From contig CALXTE010000005.1 in the NCBI GenBank assembly GCA_944391345.1, forward strand, positions 22,050-86,049: a DNA stretch of 64,000 nt, read 5' to 3'. This document shows, one piece after another, positions 35,664-45,945 of the stretch. How positions within the stretch are numbered: the stretch's first letter is position 1; every line of letters starts with the position of its first letter. Position numbers and translations under genes: made by a program. This stretch comes from an uncultured Alphaproteobacteria bacterium (GTDB lineage Bacteria > Pseudomonadota > Alphaproteobacteria > RF32 > CAG-239). The notes under the pieces were generated by a model. It had not been told where the DNA came from. It did not search any database and saw nothing but the letters and a program-made list of their open reading frames with translations.

Positions 35664-35724
35664 GTTTTAAATCAAAAAATTAAGAAAAAATTATAAAGAT
35701 TAAAATAGAATATAAAAATAAAAT

Positions 35725-35753
35725 TAGACAAAACCAAAAAAATATGATATATT
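35725..35753 (+). promoter_or_regulatory. Promoter of the tandem charged-protein genes
   Basis: TAGACA (35725-35730), 17 nt, TATATT (35748-35753). TGTCTA at 35753-35758 is the inverse of the -35 hexamer, so the core promoter is bracketed by an inverted repeat. Confidence 0.55.
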
Positions 35754-35783
35754 GTCTATAAATAAGGTTTTCGGAGAACGACA

Positions 35784-36920
35784 ATGGCTGACATAAAAGA
35801 TTATGAAGACCAAATCAAAGAAATCGGAAAAAATAAAAATTGGTCTGACGAAAAAATCAAAAAAGAGATTGAGAAGATTCATGACACCCATGAGAGCGAA
35901 AGAGAAAGCTATGTCGACAAATTAAAAAAAGAAGAGAACGATAATGATGGCGCTGCCACCACAATGAAAGAACTTGAAGATAAAGTCCCTGAAGATAAAG
36001 AAGGTAACAAACCGGAAGATAAAGATCTAATGGAAAAAAGGCGAGACGCCTTAAAAAAATATGCCGATGAAAACGGTCTTGATTTTGAAGAAGAAAAAGA
36101 TGGCTCATTCAAAATCGGCGGCGGAAGGGTTGCATACAATGGCCCCAAAATCTATACCTCAGCCAGTGCGGATTACGGCGTCTTTTTAACCGTAGCCAAA
36201 ACAGAAAAAGCAAATGGCTCTAAAGGGGTAATCATTGACGGAGAAAGCCAAGAATTTAAAGAAAAAGTAACCGCAGCATGCATTCAAACGGGGCTAAAAT
36301 TTAAAAACGGAGCTCGTTATATTGATTTAAATAGTAAGTATTTTAAGAACTTGGATGAGGCGACAAAAGAAAAAATAACAGATTATAACGAAAAGAACAA
36401 GGTCGAAGACAATTACAAAGCCAAAGTTGCTGAATATAAAAAGTTAAAAGAAAACAATGGGTCATTAGATTTCAGTCAGATTAAAGACCCGACAGAAAGA
36501 TTAATAGCCTATACGGCAGCCAAAGAAACAGGATTAAACATCACCAATCTGGCCAATGATGAGCTCATCTATGATGAAAAGAAAAATCCGGAAAAGAAAA
36601 AAGATATAGAAAGAGCGCGCGCTGCCATTAATGGCGTAAGAGATAAAAATGCAGTTAAAGAAGATGCCTTTGATATGCATGAAAGAAGAGTAAAATCGCT
36701 GCAAAGAATGCGCCAAGAAGTCAAAGACGGCACCCGCCACCGTGGAGAATACACTCAAGACGGACAAAAGAAAGAAGCACAGTTACGCCAAACGATTAAT
36801 GGCACAACCTATCATGTTGACCGTAAAGATGTCGCAACGGAAAATGTGGCAGGTAAAGAACAATATAAGAAGAACAATATAGGCAAATACATGTTAAGAA
36901 ATCGAGAAGGCGGAAGATAA
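35784..36920 (+). CDS. Charged protein, tandem paralogue 1
   Basis: 378 residues, very rich in Lys, Glu and Asp, with no signal peptide or membrane segment. The N-terminal ~45 residues (MADIKDYEDQIKEIGKNKNW...) predict coiled coil. A low-complexity acidic/Lys linker follows (about 50-90). A conserved domain (about 125-250) has YGVFLTVAKTEK, AACIQTGLKFKNGARYIDL and YFKNLDEATKEKI. The second half carries DPTERLIAYTAAKETGLNIT, LANDELIYDEKKNPEKK and RVKSLQRMRQEVKDGTRHRG, shared almost word for word with the next gene. Same GGAGAACGACA ribosome binding region as its paralogue. Family and function unknown. Confidence 0.65.
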   Translation: MADIKDYEDQIKEIGKNKNWSDEKIKKEIEKIHDTHESERESYVDKLKKEENDNDGAATTMKELEDKVPEDKEGNKPEDKDLMEKRRDALKKYADENGLDFEEEKDGSFKIGGGRVAYNGPKIYTSASADYGVFLTVAKTEKANGSKGVIIDGESQEFKEKVTAACIQTGLKFKNGARYIDLNSKYFKNLDEATKEKITDYNEKNKVEDNYKAKVAEYKKLKENNGSLDFSQIKDPTERLIAYTAAKETGLNITNLANDELIYDEKKNPEKKKDIERARAAINGVRDKNAVKEDAFDMHERRVKSLQRMRQEVKDGTRHRGEYTQDGQKKEAQLRQTINGTTYHVDRKDVATENVAGKEQYKKNNIGKYMLRNREGGR

Positions 36921-36947
36921 CGCTTTCGCTTAAACGGGAGAACGACA

Positions 36948-38219
36948 ATGGCTGATATAAAAGATTTTGAAGACCAAATAAAAGAAATCGCTAAAGACAA
37001 AAATTGGTCAGATGAAAGATTGAAAAAAGAGCTCGCAAAGCTTCAAAAAATGCCTGAGGATAAAAGAGAAAGCTATATTGAAAAATTGAAAAAAGAAGAT
37101 TCTGATAAAGACCCCCAATCTCAAAATAAACCAAAAGAAGATAATGGCAATCAAGGGGCGGACAAGCCCAAAGACAATAATCAGGTTGTGATTGATGAGC
37201 CTGAGGCCGAAGATGAAGAAAATAAAGAAGAAAATAAAAAAGAGGTTAAGGTAAGCGAAAATAAAGACGACAAACCGCAGCCAAGCGCAGAAAATACGAA
37301 CCAAGACTGGAAAGCTTTGCGCCGTGAAGAATGGAAAAAGTTTGCAGAGAAAAAAGGCAAAGAGTTTGCCGAAACCACAGAGGCCCAAGCACCGGATTTA
37401 GGCCTAAAGGTTGGCGCTGATAATATTCATTATCAAGACCGCTCTAATGTGAATATGAGCAACGGGGAATATGATCAGTTCTTGACCCTTGTTCAAATTG
37501 AAAAAAAGGATAAAACCGAAGTTATAAATTTTGGCGACATCAAAAGTGATGACTATAAAGCCAAACTCGCTGCTGCCTGCGTTCAAGAGGATATGAAGTT
37601 CAAAAACGGCCCACGCTATATTGACTTGAACATGGAATGTTTTAAGAATTTGGACGATGCAACCAAGGCCAAGATTAATGACTTTAATGAAAAGAACAAA
37701 ATCGAAGATAAGTATAAAGCCAAGGTTGAGGAGTTGAAAAAGCTCAAAGAAGGTAAGGGCGCACTTGATTTTGGCCAGATTAAAGATCCGACGGAAAGAT
37801 TAATTGCCTACACGGCAGCCAAAGAAACTGGCGTAAAAATAACGAATCTTGCCAATGACGAGCTCATCTATGATGAAAAGAAAAATCCTGAAAAGAAGCA
37901 AGAAATCGAAAGAGCGCGCAAGGTTATAAACGGTATAAGGAATAAAAGCGCAGTAAAAGAAGATGTTTTCAAGCTTCACGAAGATAGAGTCAGCTCTCTG
38001 CAAAGAATGCGCCAAGAAGTCAAAGACGGCACCCGCCATCGTGGCGAATTCACCAAAGACGGCAAAAAACAGGAAGCAAGCTTAAAACAAACCATCAACG
38101 GCACAACCTATCATGTAGATCGCAAAGACGTTCAAACCGAGGTTGCCGACGGCAAAGAAAAATATGTTAAAAACGATTTAGGCAAATATGTTTTGAAAAA
38201 ACGTGATAACAGCAGATAA
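36948..38219 (+). CDS. Charged protein, tandem paralogue 2
   Basis: 423 residues, 27 bp after paralogue 1 and clearly its duplicate: matching MADIKDFEDQIKEIAKDKNW start, matching AACVQEDMKFKNGPRYIDL, DPTERLIAYTAAKETGVKIT and INGTTYHVDRKDVQ. It differs by a longer disordered acidic linker (about 45-120, rich in Lys, Glu, Asn, Asp and Pro). No export signal. The near-identical ribosome binding site and start (GGAGAACGACAATGGCTGA) show the duplication includes the translation start. The role is unknown; scaffold or filament-associated protein is speculation. Confidence 0.65.
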   Translation: MADIKDFEDQIKEIAKDKNWSDERLKKELAKLQKMPEDKRESYIEKLKKEDSDKDPQSQNKPKEDNGNQGADKPKDNNQVVIDEPEAEDEENKEENKKEVKVSENKDDKPQPSAENTNQDWKALRREEWKKFAEKKGKEFAETTEAQAPDLGLKVGADNIHYQDRSNVNMSNGEYDQFLTLVQIEKKDKTEVINFGDIKSDDYKAKLAAACVQEDMKFKNGPRYIDLNMECFKNLDDATKAKINDFNEKNKIEDKYKAKVEELKKLKEGKGALDFGQIKDPTERLIAYTAAKETGVKITNLANDELIYDEKKNPEKKQEIERARKVINGIRNKSAVKEDVFKLHEDRVSSLQRMRQEVKDGTRHRGEFTKDGKKQEASLKQTINGTTYHVDRKDVQTEVADGKEKYVKNDLGKYVLKKRDNSR

Positions 38220-38226
38220 AACAACT

Positions 38227-38260
38227 AAAAAAGCTTGCCGATAAAAAGACAAGCTTTTTT
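38227..38260 (+). terminator. Intrinsic terminator
   Basis: AAAAAAGCTTG...CAAGCTTTTTT stem, 7 bp after the second paralogue. Confidence 0.85.
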
Positions 38261-38343
38261 AGTAAAAACAATAAGATAGATTAATGATTATACAAAAACA
38301 ACAAAATAATATCAGAAAAATACAAAATTTGTCAAAATAATGC

Positions 38344-38372
38344 TTGCAACGATTCTTTTTTTGTGCTATATT
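38344..38372 (+). promoter_or_regulatory. Promoter of the 713-aa protein
   Basis: TTGCAA (38344-38349), 17 nt, TATATT (38367-38372), 33 bp upstream of the start codon, followed by an AGGAG ribosome binding site. Confidence 0.65.
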
Positions 38373-38405
38373 ACTGAAAGTTAAACAAACAGGAGTATCC
38401 AAATT

Positions 38406-40547
38406 ATGGAAAATGTAGAAGCAATCAAACGCGTTCAGTCAGGCAAAGAAATGAGCTTTGCTGAAATCAAAGATGTGCTTGATGTATTTCAAAAAAACAA
38501 CAATACAAACAGCGCTGAATTTTTAAGATTAAAACAACAGGCTCGCAAAAAAATCAGCGGCTTAAAAGAAAAAATGCCACAGATGGATTTGCAAGAATCA
38601 ATGGCTGCGGTTTATGCGATGAAAGAGTTCAGCACACCTGAAGAGCGCCAAAGCGAAGATTTTGAAAAAGTTTTGGGCAGCATTGAAGACCGCATTGTTG
38701 AGCTTAAAAAAGAAAACCCGACCAATATTGCCCCGAACCAAGAGCAATATGAACATCCGGTCGAAGTAAAAGAGGAAACCAACGCCAGCGAAATCAACCG
38801 CAACTATATGGCTTTGGAAGCATTTGATAATGCCGAAAATCCGCTTGATGAAAAAGATGAGTTTTTTAAGCAGAGCCGCGCCGGATTGGAAATGCTGGAC
38901 GTTCGTGATGCAAACGGCAACCCGGTTGATATGAATTCTGAGATTGTAGAATCTGCCAGACTCCAAACCATCTCAGAGTTAGTAACCTCCAAAGAAAAAG
39001 TAACCTCGGAAGAATTTCGCGCACGCTTAAGAGATAATATTGATAAAGCTGTTTTCAGCATTTTGAACGTTGATAACGCCGCCAAAATGGCCCAAAAGAA
39101 AGACATGAAGTCTGTTCGTCAAGAACTGGACACCATGTTGACCCAATATAACGAAGGCGGCAAGAAAAACAAAAGACAAGTCAGCTTGAACAACGCAATC
39201 GCGGTTATTACCGATGCTTCTCAACAGGTTGATAAGTTCGCAAACAAGCTGAAAGCCAAATTCGGTGAAATTCCGGCCGTAAAAGGCTTGAAGAGCCGCC
39301 TGAGCAAGTTAGATGACAAATTAACCAAGAAATACGGCAAAACCTACACCAAAACTAAGGCTGTTGTACAAGGTGTCAGCGGTATCGTCACTGACTTAGG
39401 CTTGGTCATGGTTGCCGGTGCTTGCGGACCTGTCGGTTTGGGCGTATATTCACTTTATACCTTTAAGAAAAATGTTGTGCCACACTTGAGCGCTTATCAA
39501 AAAGCCAACCAAGAAACCGGCATCAGCTTTAGAGATTATAATAAAGCTCATAAAAAAGACGCATACCTTGCCGGATTATATACGGTAACATCAGGCTTAA
39601 CCGCCGTAACGGCAGGTTTAATGGCCGCGCATAATATTGTAACCAACGCCGGTGCCACAACAGTTGACGCTGTTACCAAATATGCCTCAACCGGAAAAAT
39701 CATTGCCGGTGGCGCAACCGTCGCGGTTAAACAAGGTGCTGACGTTAAGAAAGCCTTTGATAATAACGAAAATGTCGGCCAAGCCGTCGGCAAAGCCGCT
39801 CTGTCATTGGCTTTGTTTGGTCTTATGGCCGGTGCACGCGAAAATTATGACATTGTTGAACATGGCGATCATGGCAATATTGCCGGCGGAAATGATGGCC
39901 ATGGCGGAATCACGATTAACGGTGATGTAAATATTCATAACGGTGATAATATCATTATAGACAACTGTTGCGATTGCGAAGAAGTTGTTTATGACAATCC
40001 GAATGTTCCGGATGAGCCCGTAAAGCCTGAACCGGTTAAACCAGAGCCGGTTAAACCCGAACCTGTAAGACCAGAACCGGTTAAACCGATAACGCCGAAA
40101 CTTGCTCCGATTCCGGATTTAATTCAGGATGAAAAGATTGATCTGCAACCCACACCGATCATTCCGGCAGCGCCAACGCCGGTTGCACCGCTTGATCCGG
40201 TTCCAGATGTAGATGTTGAGGTTGAGCCAACCCCGATAGAGGCAGCAAAAGAGCCGGAAGTAAAAGTACCGGCCAACGGTGTCCGTGATTTTGATGATAT
40301 TTATGAATTAATGGAAGATAATGCCAAAAAAGGCATTGTCCACGATAATCAAGACGGTTTGTGGTACGATCAACAAAAGTCAAACAGCAAAGAACTTGAT
40401 GCTTTGGCTAAGGATTTATGGAACACGGTCAACGGCGAAAATAATTGCCTTGACACACCGGCCGAACCGACCAATCCGAAGGAAGGTGTTCGTGAATATA
40501 ACAGTGTTCTCGAAAAAATAAAATCCGAGATGAGCCATAACAGATAA
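38406..40547 (+). CDS. Large protein with hydrophobic core and Pro-rich repeat tail
   Basis: 713 residues. The first ~300 are helical and charged. Residues about 320-480 contain three hydrophobic, Gly/Ala-rich stretches (GIVTDLGLVMVAGACGPVGLGV, TSGLTAVTAGLMAAHNIV and KAALSLALFGLMAGA) that could be membrane hairpins. A His/Asn/Gly/Asp-rich stretch follows (about 490-520), then a CCDCEE cluster. A pentapeptide-like KPEPV tract is repeated five times (about 537-562), with a further Pro-rich tail. No N-terminal signal peptide. The architecture (helical head, hydrophobic centre, Pro-rich spacer, short C-terminal domain) recalls secreted toxins or cell-envelope linkers but no family is recognised. 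Strong own promoter and terminator. Confidence 0.65.
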   Translation: MENVEAIKRVQSGKEMSFAEIKDVLDVFQKNNNTNSAEFLRLKQQARKKISGLKEKMPQMDLQESMAAVYAMKEFSTPEERQSEDFEKVLGSIEDRIVELKKENPTNIAPNQEQYEHPVEVKEETNASEINRNYMALEAFDNAENPLDEKDEFFKQSRAGLEMLDVRDANGNPVDMNSEIVESARLQTISELVTSKEKVTSEEFRARLRDNIDKAVFSILNVDNAAKMAQKKDMKSVRQELDTMLTQYNEGGKKNKRQVSLNNAIAVITDASQQVDKFANKLKAKFGEIPAVKGLKSRLSKLDDKLTKKYGKTYTKTKAVVQGVSGIVTDLGLVMVAGACGPVGLGVYSLYTFKKNVVPHLSAYQKANQETGISFRDYNKAHKKDAYLAGLYTVTSGLTAVTAGLMAAHNIVTNAGATTVDAVTKYASTGKIIAGGATVAVKQGADVKKAFDNNENVGQAVGKAALSLALFGLMAGARENYDIVEHGDHGNIAGGNDGHGGITINGDVNIHNGDNIIIDNCCDCEEVVYDNPNVPDEPVKPEPVKPEPVKPEPVRPEPVKPITPKLAPIPDLIQDEKIDLQPTPIIPAAPTPVAPLDPVPDVDVEVEPTPIEAAKEPEVKVPANGVRDFDDIYELMEDNAKKGIVHDNQDGLWYDQQKSNSKELDALAKDLWNTVNGENNCLDTPAEPTNPKEGVREYNSVLEKIKSEMSHNR
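40022..40088 (+). repeat. Short in-frame coding repeat (KPEPV)
   Basis: Five degenerate 15-bp units of the type AAACCNGAACCGGTT encode KPEPV/RPEPV. Such tracts can change length by slippage. Confidence 0.7.
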
Positions 40548-40575
40548 AATAATAAAAAAAGCTCCTTGTTTAACT

Positions 40576-40607
40576 AAGGGCCGGAAAGGATTTCCGGTCC
40601 TTTCTTT
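40576..40607 (+). terminator. Intrinsic terminator of the 713-aa gene
   Basis: AAGGGCCGGAAA-GGA-TTTCCGGTCCTT stem (one G-U pair) followed by TTCTTTTT. Confidence 0.8.
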
Positions 40608-40624
40608 TTGCGCGGGACAAATAA

Positions 40625-42756
<2,132 letters not shown>

Positions 42757-42760
42757 AGAT

Positions 42761-42806
42761 AAAAAAATCCCCTTTGAAAAAATTTTTTTCAAAGGGGATT
42801 TTTTTA
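42761..42806. terminator. Bidirectional intrinsic terminator
   Basis: A long, nearly perfect stem AAAAAAATCCCCTTTGAAAA / TTTTCAAAGGGGATTTTTTT. It overlaps the stop codon of the convergent gene at 42804. Confidence 0.9.
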
Positions 42807-43289
42807 GTAAGGAGCGTAAGGGTCGTCATAATCGGTAAAGAAGGTTGATACTTCGGATAAGAAGACCTCTTGATAAGTATAAGGGTTAAAGTTTTCATCA
42901 TAAGGGATTTTCAGAAACTTGGTTTTTAACCCGTTTTCATTAACGTCTTGCAAGACGATGGAAAGAGGCTGATAGAGATTATAGTTATCAACATTGGCAT
43001 AATTTCCGGCCGCTTCTTCTTCCTCATAATTAATCATTGAGAAGTTATATTGCCCTTGCCAGCCGTTGTTATTATAGGATTGTTCAATATTTTGAATAGC
43101 CTCAAGGCAGGAATCACACGGCGCATTATCAAAAAACACATAAATAATCGGCTGACCGTTAGGAGAATAAGGCTCGTTATCTTGCCCGGTTTGACCGTAA
43201 TAACCGCTGTCATAAGGATTATACTGAGCCAAAGCCACCGATGTCAAAAAAACAAAAGCCGCCGCCACAAAAAGAAATGACTTACGCAT
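42804..43289 (-). CDS. Exported thioredoxin-like protein
   Basis: 161 residues from the ATG at 43289, which has a GAGGT ribosome binding site; a GTG at 43301 is a less likely start. Signal peptide KSFLFVAAAFVFLTSVALA, then a Tyr/Asn/Asp-rich stretch (YNPYDSGYYGQTGQDNEPY). The sequence IIYVFFDNAPCDSCLEAIQN has beta strand and CxxC placement as in thioredoxin folds (CDSC, about residues 58-61). It could be a periplasmic or secreted disulfide protein. The rest has many acidic and aromatic residues and no further family signature. Confidence 0.6.
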   Translation of the reverse strand: MRKSFLFVAAAFVFLTSVALAQYNPYDSGYYGQTGQDNEPYSPNGQPIIYVFFDNAPCDSCLEAIQNIEQSYNNNGWQGQYNFSMINYEEEEAAGNYANVDNYNLYQPLSIVLQDVNENGLKTKFLKIPYDENFNPYTYQEVFLSEVSTFFTDYDDPYAPY

Positions 43290-43346
43290 AAAATACCTCA
43301 CTGAAAATATAAGCTTAAGGAAGAAATAATCCGTAAAACAAAATAA

Positions 43347-44438
43347 TCAAGAGTTGATAATATTCAAAATTTTGCGTGGATTTTTTCCGATTCGAGACAG
43401 AAGTTCATAAGAGATAGTACCGGCATCGCGCCCCATATCATCAAGAGTGTAAAAGTCATTGAGCAGGAAAGCATATTCACCAACACTCACGTCAGGAATA
43501 TCGGTAATATCGCAAATAATATTGTCCATGGAAACACGGCCGAGAATACGCGCTTCATAGAGTTTTTTTCCACGTGGGAAAAACAGTTTTCCGACGTTTG
43601 ACAAGGCACGGGGAACACCATCGCCATAGCCGATAGAAACGATAGATATTTTGCGTTCCGAGGCAGCGCGATATGTGGCCGAATAGCCGACAAATTCGCC
43701 CTTTGGCAGGGGCTCAACTTGCAAAACAGGCGCTTTAAGCGTGACCACGGGCTTCATCTGATTTTGGCGATAAGGCGCGGTGTTAATGCCATAAAGAGCT
43801 GCCCCAAGGCGAACAATATCAAACTGAAATTTTTCACCGAGAAATGTTCCGTCCGAAGCCGAGAGTGAGGCCGGCAGATGAGGAAAATATTTATCTTTAA
43901 GTCGTGTAAAGTTATCAAGCTGGTGCTGATTCATAAAATGGTCTTTTTCGTCACCACAGGCCAAATGCGACATCACGGCACCAAAAATTTGTCGATCTTC
44001 AGTTGATAAGGCCTCAAGCTCATATTCACGAAATCCGAGGCGGTTGAGACCCGTTTCAATATTAATCATCGGTTTGAGGTGATTCGGTTTATTCTCTTTC
44101 CAAAAGGCCAGCATTTGCGGCGAGCTGATAACCGGAGTTAAATGAGCGGATTTGAACAGAGCAAGGCTGTCTTCACCGATTCCCTGCAACACATAAATAT
44201 CCGCATCGGGAACAACGGGGCGAATTTTTTCGCCTTCCACGGCATGAGCCACAAAGAAAATGCGGCATTTCCCGTCTTGATAGAGTTTTTTTGCCACAAT
44301 AGCGGCGCCTAAGCCATAAGCATCATCTTTAACCACGGCCGCCGCCTGAGCATGAGGGGCAATTTTTTTGAGGGTAAGATAGTTATCCAACAGATTTTTA
44401 AGGTTGATTTCAAAGATAGGTCTTGTCAAAACGCTCAT
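43347..44438 (-). CDS. alr: Alanine racemase
   Basis: PLP enzyme making D-alanine for peptidoglycan. The PLP-binding Lys is in AAAVVKDDAYGLGA. Others: HLACGDEKDHFMNQHQLDNF, SLSASDGTF, RLGAALYGINTAP, and the catalytic Tyr segment FVGYSATYRA with SIVSIGYGDGVPRAL and RVSMDNIICDIT. I take the ATG at 44438 (MSVLTRPIFEINLKNL, 363 residues); an upstream ATG at 44474 would add 12 residues with no homology pattern. Neither has a strong ribosome binding site. Divergent from the tatD-type operon. Confidence 0.92.
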   Translation of the reverse strand: MSVLTRPIFEINLKNLLDNYLTLKKIAPHAQAAAVVKDDAYGLGAAIVAKKLYQDGKCRIFFVAHAVEGEKIRPVVPDADIYVLQGIGEDSLALFKSAHLTPVISSPQMLAFWKENKPNHLKPMINIETGLNRLGFREYELEALSTEDRQIFGAVMSHLACGDEKDHFMNQHQLDNFTRLKDKYFPHLPASLSASDGTFLGEKFQFDIVRLGAALYGINTAPYRQNQMKPVVTLKAPVLQVEPLPKGEFVGYSATYRAASERKISIVSIGYGDGVPRALSNVGKLFFPRGKKLYEARILGRVSMDNIICDITDIPDVSVGEYAFLLNDFYTLDDMGRDAGTISYELLSRIGKNPRKILNIINS

Positions 44439-44481
44439 CACGACATACACTTTCAAACAATGAACAAGGAGCAATAATCAA

Positions 44482-45240
44482 ATGAATTTTATCGACACCC
44501 ACGTCCATTTGCAAGCCTATAATTCAAACTATACCCCCGAGCTTTTAGCGGCGGCTGAAAAAGCGGGGATAAAAAAGATGATATGCGCGGGCATAAAGCT
44601 TTCTGATTGGGACGCGGTAGCAGAGTTAAAAAAACAATATGAAGGGAAGATTGTCGCGGCCTATGGCCTTCACCCATGGGAGGCAAGGAACGCAGAGGAA
44701 AATTGGCTAGACAAGCTTGAAGCAAAGTTACAAGAAGATAAGACCGCACTCGTCGGAGAATGTGGATTAGACGGCATAAAAGACAAGGAAGAAGAGCCTC
44801 AAAACAGTGTGTTTGCGGCACAGATAGAGCTGGCACAAAAATACGGGCGCGCTTTGCTTGTCCATAGCGTTCATTGCGGCAAATGGATGGAAAAACATTG
44901 GAGTAAGCTGGCTAAGACCAGATTTGTGCTTCATTCTTATAATGGCAAACAAGAGATAATGAAGCAAGCCATAAAGCTGGGGGGATATATTTCTTTTTCA
45001 TTATCAATTTTGCGCAACAAAGAGGTCGCAGAATTGCTCAAGCAAATCCCTCAAGACCGCTTGTTGATAGAAACCGACAGCCCGTGGCAAGGACTGGAAA
45101 AAGGCCAAGAAAACACGCCGTTAAATTTGCCGCTTTTGGCATCAGAATTGGCAAACTTAACAGGAGAAAAGCTTGAAGATTTTGCCGCGCGGGTTTATAA
45201 AAATTCACAGGAGTTTATAAATGGCCAAACCACAAGATAA
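44482..45240 (+). CDS. TatD-family metal-dependent hydrolase
   Basis: 252 residues, TIM-barrel amidohydrolase of the TatD DNase group. Metal ligands are visible in order: DTHVHL, GECGLDG, LVHSVH, LHSYNG and ETDSPW. Family members are 3'-5' exonucleases or deacylases. Ribosome binding site AAGGAG. Its last 20 bp overlap the next gene. The family is often next to tRNA or cofactor genes, and here it leads a tatD-tcdA-hydF operon. Confidence 0.85.
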   Translation: MNFIDTHVHLQAYNSNYTPELLAAAEKAGIKKMICAGIKLSDWDAVAELKKQYEGKIVAAYGLHPWEARNAEENWLDKLEAKLQEDKTALVGECGLDGIKDKEEEPQNSVFAAQIELAQKYGRALLVHSVHCGKWMEKHWSKLAKTRFVLHSYNGKQEIMKQAIKLGGYISFSLSILRNKEVAELLKQIPQDRLLIETDSPWQGLEKGQENTPLNLPLLASELANLTGEKLEDFAARVYKNSQEFINGQTTR

Positions 45241-45937
45241 TGATGATCGCTTTCAACGAACCAAAGCCTTAATCGGCACCGAAAAACTGCAAAAATTAAA
45301 AGACGCGCGCGTGATGATTGTCGGCTTGGGCGCGGTTGGCGGCTATGCGCTGGAAGGCTTGGCGCGCGCGGGAATAGGGGGCTTGGTTTTGGTTGACTTT
45401 GACAGCTTTGAATTAAGTAACATCAATCGCCAGATTTTGGCCTTGAGCGCGACAATAGGGCAGAAAAAAACCGTTATCGCCAAACAAAGAGTAACCGAGA
45501 TAAACCCCGCTTGCCAAGTCATGACAAAGGATATGTTTGTCTCTTCTGAAAACATCAGCGAGCTGCCGTTTGATGAGGTCGATTACGTGGTTGACGCGAT
45601 AGATTCGCTTGATTCAAAAGCCAGCTTGATTGCCGAATTAGTCAAGAGAAACAAAAAGTTTATATCATCAATGGGCGCAGCACTCAAAACAGACCCGAGC
45701 AAGATAAAAATTTGCCGCTTAAATCAAACAAGCGTTGACGGCCTGGCAAAACAACTAAGACATCGCTTAAAAGACAAAGGCGTTGATTTAAGTCAGGTCA
45801 AGTGCGTTTCCTCAACCGAAGAGGCGCATAAGACAAAAAGCGATGAGCGCCGGCCTTTAGGATCATTACCGACAATCACGGCGATTTTTGGCCTCATGAT
45901 TGCCAATGAGGTTATCAGAGAAATTATAGAGGGGTAG
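45221..45937 (+). CDS. tcdA: tRNA threonylcarbamoyladenosine dehydratase
   Basis: 238 residues, E1-like ThiF/MoeB superfamily. The nucleotide-binding VMIVGLGAVGGYALEGLARAG (split here by its glycines at about 28-33), the DFDSFELSNINRQ adenylate-binding segment and VDAIDSLDSKASL are typical of TcdA/CsdL, which cyclises t6A at position 37 of ANN-decoding tRNAs. The lack of the ubiquitin-like partner and the 230-250 size favour TcdA over ThiF. Starts inside the end of the tatD-type gene and precedes hydF by 8 bp. Confidence 0.88.
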   Translation: MAKPQDNDDRFQRTKALIGTEKLQKLKDARVMIVGLGAVGGYALEGLARAGIGGLVLVDFDSFELSNINRQILALSATIGQKKTVIAKQRVTEINPACQVMTKDMFVSSENISELPFDEVDYVVDAIDSLDSKASLIAELVKRNKKFISSMGAALKTDPSKIKICRLNQTSVDGLAKQLRHRLKDKGVDLSQVKCVSSTEEAHKTKSDERRPLGSLPTITAIFGLMIANEVIREIIEG

Positions 45938-45945
45938 TAAGAAAC

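Noticed and set aside
40022-40088. Short regular repeats considered as a CRISPR or regulatory array.
   Set aside because: They are 15-bp in-frame units coding KPEPV with no spacers; the longer flagellin repeats are genes. No CRISPR array was seen in the window.
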